Notes under the pieces: model-generated
Told to the model about the DNA's origin: nothing
The model's input: the letters and a program-made list of their open reading frames with translations, nothing else
Databases searched by the model: none
Shown here: in pieces, positions 36,001 to 45,000 of the stretch
Position numbering within the stretch: the stretch's first letter is position 1
How the letters are laid out: each line of letters begins with the position of its first letter
Position numbers and translations under genes: made by a program
NCBI GenBank assembly: GCA_012934845.2
Contig: WNNJ02001403.1
Span: forward strand, 1 to 64,000
Reading direction: 5' to 3'
DNA from: Pomphorhynchus laevis
Lineage: Eukaryota; Acanthocephala; Palaeacanthocephala; Echinorhynchida; Pomphorhynchidae
DNA length: 64,000 nt

Positions 36001-39000
36001 AATATGTCAGCAAGGAAGAAACGCGTGCTACGGCAGGGTTCGAAACCATTGCTTGCCCGGAGAGCAAAATCAAACAAGGTAATTAATTTATGGATATAAA
36101 TTTTGTCTATTTCATTGATAGCGAAACCTACTTTTATACCCTATTTCTAGGATCCACTGAGGCTGACCACAAGCATGCTTCATTTCCGAAGCATATTCTT
36201 ATTCCAGCAACGCAGAATACATATAAATCAGATTTTGATGATGACATTTTATTCACTCAAGATCATACTAGACAAATAACAGGTTCTGTCAAGCAACCGG
36301 GCCAACATACTTTAAAGCATGGTCAACTAACTTTTAAGAAAGGTCCACAAGGTTTTAAACAGGATCAACAACCTTTACAGCAGATCCAGCAAGCTTTTAA
36401 GCAGGTCAAACAAGCTTCACAGCAGGGTCAACAAGCTTCACAGCAGTGTTATCAATCTTCGAGGCAGGGTCGACAACTTTTACACCATGGTCAACAAGCT
36501 GTACAGCAGGGTCAGCAATCTTCGTCCCATGGTCAACAACATTCACACCATGGTCAACAAGCTGTACAGCAGGGTCAACAAGCTTCACAGCAGGGTCAAC
36601 AACATTCACACCATGGTCAACAACATTCACACCACGGTAAACAATTTTCGAAGCAGGGTCAACATCTTCCACACCATGGTCAACAAGCATTGCAGGATAG
36701 TCAACAACAGCATCTGCATGGTCAGCCACAACATGGTCAACAACAGAATTCACAACATGATCAACAACAACAAGGTCAGCATGAGGTGAGAATTTTACAG
36801 TCAGTGAAAGATTTTATTACTCATCCTGAACCTTTTGTCGTTTTAGCGTAAGCGTACTCATTCTTTTAATATCATAGACGACTCTTCACCTACGATGTTG
36901 CTTACTAATCAAGAACCAACTTCAAAATCAGCTAACACGTAAGTATGATCCTGATTGTTGTTTTAATATCATTTGTCTATTACGTACACAGCGTAAGACT
37001 TTCATTTTATTTTTCAAGTATAATATCTAATACTTATATTTTGATCGATTCAGTAAAATTGAAATATATTGCTTAATTGAAATACTGTATGTAATGAGTT
37101 TCTTGAGTTGAGGAATTATTAAATCAGGTATGTGATTTTTATTGTCAGTTTATAGGCGATTATATTACTGCAAAAGATAGAGATCACTATGTTTACAGTT
37201 GTTCGACTCGTCATTGAATAAGATTGTATTTTAATGGAAATCGAGTTTATTTTTCATAAAATTTGACGTCATATAAAACTATATTTTCTTATTTATTCCT
37301 AATTTTATTATGGCAAGTGTTACTTGTATATTTTGTATGATGTATGATGTATGAGATGGATGATACCATATAAATTGTCTTAATTTCAAATTGAAAGGCC
37401 ATTAATCAAAGAGATACATTAATCACTAATCCGTTAATCGTCGAATTAATCATCTACTCTATATACGGTCGTTTAAGTGTATTAAAAAGAAGGAAATTAC
37501 TGCTTACTATTGATTGATCAAGCGGTCTCTACTAATGAATTCGCAAGATATATTTTGACCACTTAAAATTTATGATTTATAGAAGACACCTAAGTGAACC
37601 ACGTTATATTTTACGAAAAGTTTTTAATTAATGTGTTATCTCTACACTGGAAGTTATGAACAAGCTAACTATTTGACAAATGTTTGCAGTTTTTGCATCC
37701 AGAATGTATATACCTGATTTGAGCAATTATCTTACTATTTTTTGTTATTTAGTTTCTGTGTAGGCAAACAACTTTCGTAATTGTCATTGATGTAATCAGA
37801 ATTTCTGAAACAAATTTTCTAGCATATATACCACATTCTCGTTGTTTTTAGTCCGTTTGATGCTTTCATATTTTACTATCTCCAACACAATGTTGTCGAA
37901 CGTTATTAATGATTGAAATAATGTAAAGCTTTTATAGTCTTTTGCTTATTTAATCAAATATATCGTAGTTTTCATTACTAAATCGCTTTTTGATTTGCAA
38001 TTAAACTTTTGCCTTTTTTAATTTTCGACCACTTGTTTTGTAGAACAAGTGGTATGGTTTCTGATATTGAAACTAATGTTCATTTCCATGAACATCGCGA
38101 ATGCCCGCCTTCATTAAAACCGGAAAGCACTGAGTATGACAGACTAGCCAAACTGGCTACCACATATACACTAAGGAATCCATTGCAATTTTTGTACCCT
38201 CCAACTCATGACCAACCACAACGTGCTCTAAGTGAATCATCGAAGAAGCATCGCAATCATCATTCTATGGATCATAAACCGTCATCTTCCATTGATGTTC
38301 TTACACGCCGTCATTTAAATCAAGAGCCAAATCAACATCATCAACAACAACGATATACTTCCGGTCCAGATAAATTGATGCCGCAGCTAGAACAGCAATT
38401 ACAAGCGAGCAGCACTCAGCAAGATCATCATCAGCAGAGACATCAATATAATCGTCATCACCGTAATCGTCAGGATTTAAAAGATTTGATTGATATTGAA
38501 CGACAGTTTGGCTTGAATCTAAGTACTCAAGACCATGATGAGTATCACACACATCGGCGCCGCAGTCATCATTACTGTCAACAACATCAGCATGGTCTTT
38601 CAACGACACATTCATTAGCTGCATCGTCAGAAACCGATCAACCGCTACAACTTCGATACCAGCAACCACCATCGCCTAATCATATGCGCCAACAGTTGTC
38701 GACATCCCAATCCAATATTTCATCAATAGGTCGCAATAAAAGTTCGATGACAGCATCTGAGGTCAGAATTCGCGCTGTTCGAGCATATAACGCCAGAGCT
38801 AGACAGATATTCAACGATGTTCAGCATTATCCCATTTCGCTGATAAACAAAGAATTACGGACGACTGCATATCCATCGCTCAGGAAACAAACACTGGAGA
38901 AAGTAAGATCTATTCGACTCAGAATGGGCAATTCTATTATCGATTCTACAACGCATTTGCGCAGTACTGATCCTAATAGGTCAATGGAATTATCACCACC

Positions 39001-42000
39001 AGCAGGCTTGTGTGATACTGTTCTACGTGCTCAAAGTGATAGTGTTGAAGATAAACCAAAACAGGTATTTTTATATGGTTTTGTGTTTCTGCGCTTAATT
39101 TTCTTTATAATCATTCAGTTTTATTGATCGCTAAGTCATGTTCTTATTTTTAAATAGCAAATGTTTCTTTTTATTTTGCTTAATATTCTCAATATTTAAA
39201 CCTTATTCATAATGTCTGGTAACGTGCATTCTCACTCTATTTTATTTACATTGAACTACTTGATTAGTGATTTAGTAAAAATATTATTTTTACGTTAAAT
39301 CTCCACGGGTTCTATTTTGTTACAAACCGCTAATATCTTTTTAATTGTAAATGTAAACGAAAGAATTCGTAAAAGTACATAATTGTCCTTGTCTAATTGA
39401 GTAATGCACGTTGATCTCTAAAACGCGATTCTGTGGTTCGTAATTCAGCTGAGTATTTATTCCTCACAGAGTTATCTATTATCAGTTGCTGAGATTCAAA
39501 GAATTCATGTTCTGATAAAAAACACTACATTTGAAAATCTTAATAAAAAGATTTCAATCTTAATAGTAATATTAAGATTAATATTAATATTATATTTTCA
39601 ATCTTAATCTTTAATATTTCAATCTTAATTGAAATATTAAATGCACAAGATAATGTACGATAAATAAGAATTTATCTAAACCTTTATTTATAAATAACCT
39701 ATTTTAGTTGATGAATAACGAAAATATATAGTATATTTTTTAAATTTGAATTTATGGGCTTTATATATTAAACGGATTTCACAGTTCTAAAGATGTGAGT
39801 TGTAAAAGGACAATAACTTACACGAGCGTGTTCTGCTTTTTTAACTAATCCATTTACAAAAGTCACCTGTTTCTATATTATATGCCATGTTATTGATATA
39901 CGCAACAAAGTGATTGGAATAGTAAGTTATTTAAAGCTATTCTAAGTTATATTCTGTGATCAAATTGTAAGTCAAATTATGCTTTTCAATTTCACAAACA
40001 TTTCAAATTAGCTCAGCAAAATAATCAAATTGAAGTAATTTTTATTGTCTAAAATAATTCGTACATTATATGAATACAAGAAATAGTAAATTTTCAACCA
40101 TCTAATTGGATATCATTAATTTGAATATCAATTGTTTCCTTCAAGTCGAATAAAACTATTTTTCTATCACTAGCTAATATAATCGTAGTGATTTTATAAA
40201 TTGTAATTTTTTAAAATTCGATTAGCTAAATAATAGTTAAATATTAAAAAATAGCAATTTAATTTCAATTTATTTAAACGAAAGATTTTTTCTATCTGCT
40301 GCTGAGTTTATACTCAACTGGCGATGGTTAATAGTTATCATTAATTACTCATCAATAAGACATTATGTGATTTATAGTAAGACATTATCAATAAGACATT
40401 CTGGTTTATGCATTATATAGTAATTATAAAAAATCAATTAATTGTAATTTATATATTTATTGTATAAACTATATAAAGTCAGTTAGCTTATCTGATTTTA
40501 CATTCTTTTAAACTGTCCATGTACCCTCCCACATATCAACCACAACCTATTTACATTAATCATACTTTGGTTCCTTGTTTGTTTTCATTGTTGTTTTGTA
40601 GTAAACCGTAGATTTGTAATTTAGTTGACTTGTTAGTGGATGCATATCCACCACAATAAGAATCATGGTAATTTACTTTTGATAAAGTTTTGCCGAAGAT
40701 ATTTAAAATATCAACGTGATTGCATTGAACGATCTTGACCGCAACAGATTATATTTTGCAGATTGTGCCCAATTTTATTCTGTTAATATTAACGAATTCA
40801 ATGTTTTAACTGATTAAATTCCGACATTTTAATGAATTGTTTAGTGTAGAAAATTATTTCAATATTTCTATCATCTGTTCGCTAATTTGATGATCAGAAT
40901 TAATAAAATTATGCTTATTGTAGTTTTATTTATGAATATTAAGAGACAATATTTTTTAGAAGCGACACAGGAAGCTAAGAGCAGTCTCGAAAGAAGGAAA
41001 AACAAACTGTTATACGATTTCGACGAGACGTCGATCATCGAACCAAACGATAGCACCCACGACAAACGACGCTGTTCTTCAATCATCTATAGAAATCACA
41101 AAGGTGGATGAATCGTCTGGGACAAGTATTCCCAAGTCAATGCTAACTCACGGTGATACACATCCCAGCATCAAAGCCGTTCAAGGTAAATCAGAATCGA
41201 TGAAACAATACGGTAAACATTTTGATTTGACTGTATTTCGATTTTTAGTGATTCAACTTCGCATTGTGTTACACAGTACATATGCAGTACATATTGTGTT
41301 ATACAGTACAACCTCGTATTGTGTTATGCAGTACAGTTACGCAATTATGGAACACAACGATTGAAATTTATTTAAAGAATCGCAACTTTTATGCTTTAGA
41401 TTATATATTTTGAACATAGACTTTTTGATTAATGTTAGCTTAAGTGTTTATCTACTTACAAGGCTTAAAAATTAATTTTGCGATTTATAAACGTAATCGA
41501 CGTTTAAATTGTGTTTCTTTTCGTGGAAGATCATCCGATGCATTTTTGCTCTATAAAAATGCATCTATTTCTTTTATCTTCATGGCAAATATTTTATACT
41601 ACCTATTAAGTCGTGATTGTTTTGATTGTTTAATATGGAATTTGCATTTCAATTTTTTCTCTAACTAATATTAGTTTTGCATTTATGTAGAATGCTTAAA
41701 CATACACTATGCTTTGTATTTGATAGTTAATTGATTTTTTCAGTGCTTACATATCTTTATCAAATTATTCATTACTTAACTAGAAATATTTCGATGTGGT
41801 TGTTGTTTTGATTGAAACCTTTTCATTATCTATTTTAATTTCCTTGTCGTATAAATGTAATACGGCTCGTATCAGATAACTGAGTCTACGTATTTTATAC
41901 GATATATAAATTAAAAATAAGTATAAATAATAAATAATTATATAAGATTTTATACAATTTATATTTATATAAAGTCAAAATTTAAAATTGAAATTTTAAA

Positions 42001-45000
42001 TAAAAGACAATTTTTATGAATTAACTAATTAATAAAATATGATGTATTTGAATAAGGATTAGAGGCCATCCTGTATAACTGCTATGCTATCAGGCTTCGG
42101 CCCCTACTCCTCGACTCAACATGGCAGCGGGGCCAACTACATGCTAATGACGTATTTCCTTGATGAAATTTGATTATTTATTGTATCTTATTTTCTAATA
42201 CAAAGTATATTATTTATTACCCAACCATATAAATTTTCGCTCTAGAGTTTAAATAATTTTTAATAATATTTTGTTGTTTTGTATGTTGTAAAATTATAAA
42301 AAAAAATACATTAAACTTGCTTGAAAATTAGCAGAAAAATAATGTCTTATCAATAATACATAGGTTTAGTATTTCCGAGAATGGTTATATTACCGGGAAA
42401 GCAAAGTCCACAGGCCAATAATAACTTGTCAGTAGAACGAATCAGATAACTGAGTCAGATAACCGAATCAGATAATAAAAGGGAAGATCAAAGAGTAAAA
42501 GTCATAAATGTTTTATTTTTATATGCATTTTAAGGGCACATCTTTTCAGTCAGCATCAAAACGTTTAGAAAGATATTTTTTATTTTTGGTTTTTGCTTTT
42601 TTCATATCGCAGCTTTTGCTATAAATTAATATGTGATGCATAGTGACTCATTTTTTATTATCCGCATTTAGGCGAGCACACTCTTGCTGAAGGTCAGACT
42701 ACGACGACTTTCCGCAAGCGCACTTACTCTGAAATTATATCCGATGAGGATGCCGACAATGATAATGAAAATGATCATGACTATTCACCTCCGACACTAA
42801 ATACTGTAACTACTCATCTTCAGACAAGAAAGACATCATGTGTATCTTCCCATGCAACAGTAAAATCAGCATCTTGTATGTACCAAGTTTGATATCCGTT
42901 ATGGTTTTCCTCTCTCTCTATGTGTGTTAATGTAAAAGTCAACTTTACTACTTTTGTTTTAAGCTAAATCTGCATCAAAATCAAGACGTCATTCCAAAAC
43001 GGAATCTCAGAGTAAATCATCAGATTCACAGTTTGTTTGTCCATGCACACAGCCACTTTTGCCCGGAGAGTACGTATTGCCTTTATTGCTTATGCATTTG
43101 ATATTTTTTCATCTCAAAATATCAATACTTTATGTATATAGGTTCTTCGTTGTCTGCAATACATGCGGTCAATCAAGTCATGGTATATGTGTGGGTATTG
43201 CATTTCAAGGAAATCTGCGCGAGGCTTACGTATGCGCAAAGTGTACGAAGGCTGAATCTAATTCTCACCTGTATTGTATATGCCGTCAACCATACGATGA
43301 AGAACAGTAAGGCGTTTTTGTTGTGATAAAATTAATTTTCTTACACGAATATTCATCTCCTTCATATATATTTGTTTGCTCTGCTAGGTTCTACGTTGGA
43401 TGTGATAGCTGTCAAAATTGGTTTCATGGTTCGTGTGTAAACGTCACTCCTGAACAAGCAGAAGAAATGAAGAAGTACTTTTGTGATAAGTGCCGAGATG
43501 ATAAACAATCAGTGATGGACGTTAAGTTAACGGTGAAACAGACCAAATTGATATCAAAGCTGGTCAAGGATTTAAAGGTACCGTTGTTTCAATTTTTGAT
43601 TTGATTCTGTGTGACTTTGGAAATAAGTGATTTTTTTTTAATTTGGAATGTTTGAGCAAGAAAAATAAAATTGTATTTTATTGATTCTACTCCAAAATTC
43701 CAAATATTAATAAAGTTTAATATGTAATTTAGACATTACAAATAGATATAAAAGTTACGTTTTAAAAATTATTCAACTTTTAACACATTTCAATTGTTCA
43801 ACAAAGTTAACGATTTTGTTCAAGTATTTCATAAGTAAAAGTTAATTCGATATCCGCCTTTTATCACCTTTATCTGTTTCAGTTAAAAATTACGAGCTAA
43901 TCGAACTTCATTCCAGATTATTACAAGTAATCAGTGAATTATACCATCCTCATCGTCTGAATTATTTTGCTATGCATTTTTTTTCAGCCAGCCTAATAAA
44001 CTATTGTAAACATGGAAATTACAGCTATGTTTATTTTCATTTTGAGAATATTATGCATTTAATAAAGAATATTATGCAAATAATAAAATCTAGCGATTTT
44101 TCAAGATCGCAAATAATATATCGTTTTTCCCATTTTTGTTTCCCCTTATCTAGCTATATATATGATGTATTCAAGTGACTTGTCAAAGTATATCGTCTCA
44201 GCATTAAGATCACAAGAAGCCAACAACGATCATTTTTCTTACATTTAAAAATAAAACAAATTATGCATTTGCAAAGATTTGTAATGCTGATGATTTCAGA
44301 CGGTAATTACTTTATTTTGACGTTGCATCACGTTTTACAAATGTTTGAACATTGAAATCGATTACAAATTTTCTTACAAACTATTCACCGACTCATTAAC
44401 AAAGATTTAAGAAAAAAAATATGTATTGATAAAGTACAAAATGATACCTCACTTTGTACGATAAGTCAAATAGTCACATCAGTTAACTGAGAGTATACGT
44501 ATTTCATATTGTATATAAATTTAAAAAAAAGTAATGATTAATATTCTAATCTTAAGATTTTGTATAATTTAGATTTATATAAAGTAATAATCCTTTTTTT
44601 AATTAAATGTTTATTAATTAACAAATAATATACGATGTATCAGAATTAAGGATGATTTATATTAGGATTTGTATCAGTATTTATTGGATGATTTCACACC
44701 AGACGATTTATAATAAGGTGAATAGCTTGTATTAAATAAGTAATAAATTAAATTCAAAAGCACATAATTCGCTATTTACTTTAAGTGAAATTGAAAAAAT
44801 TAAAGTTTTGTTTTGCAACACGCTTAAAATATTGTGTACCACTTCATTGTTCTATACTCATGAACTTCTTTGATAGTGTTCGTTCCCAAAGAAGTGGATC
44901 TAAAGATATTTCAAATATATTTTGTTAGATATGGTGTATATTATAGCCAATTACACTCCCTGCATTTTATTGGGGATTTTATTGTTAAATTGCCCATATT

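Noticed and set aside
36406-36753. Antisense frame with VDHGVNVVDPA repeats
   Set aside because: Shadow of the 21-bp coding minisatellite, which is open in several frames because its length is a multiple of three.
43972-44178. 68-codon frame in the intron before the bromodomain
   Set aside because: AT-rich, no splice support, no resemblance to known proteins.
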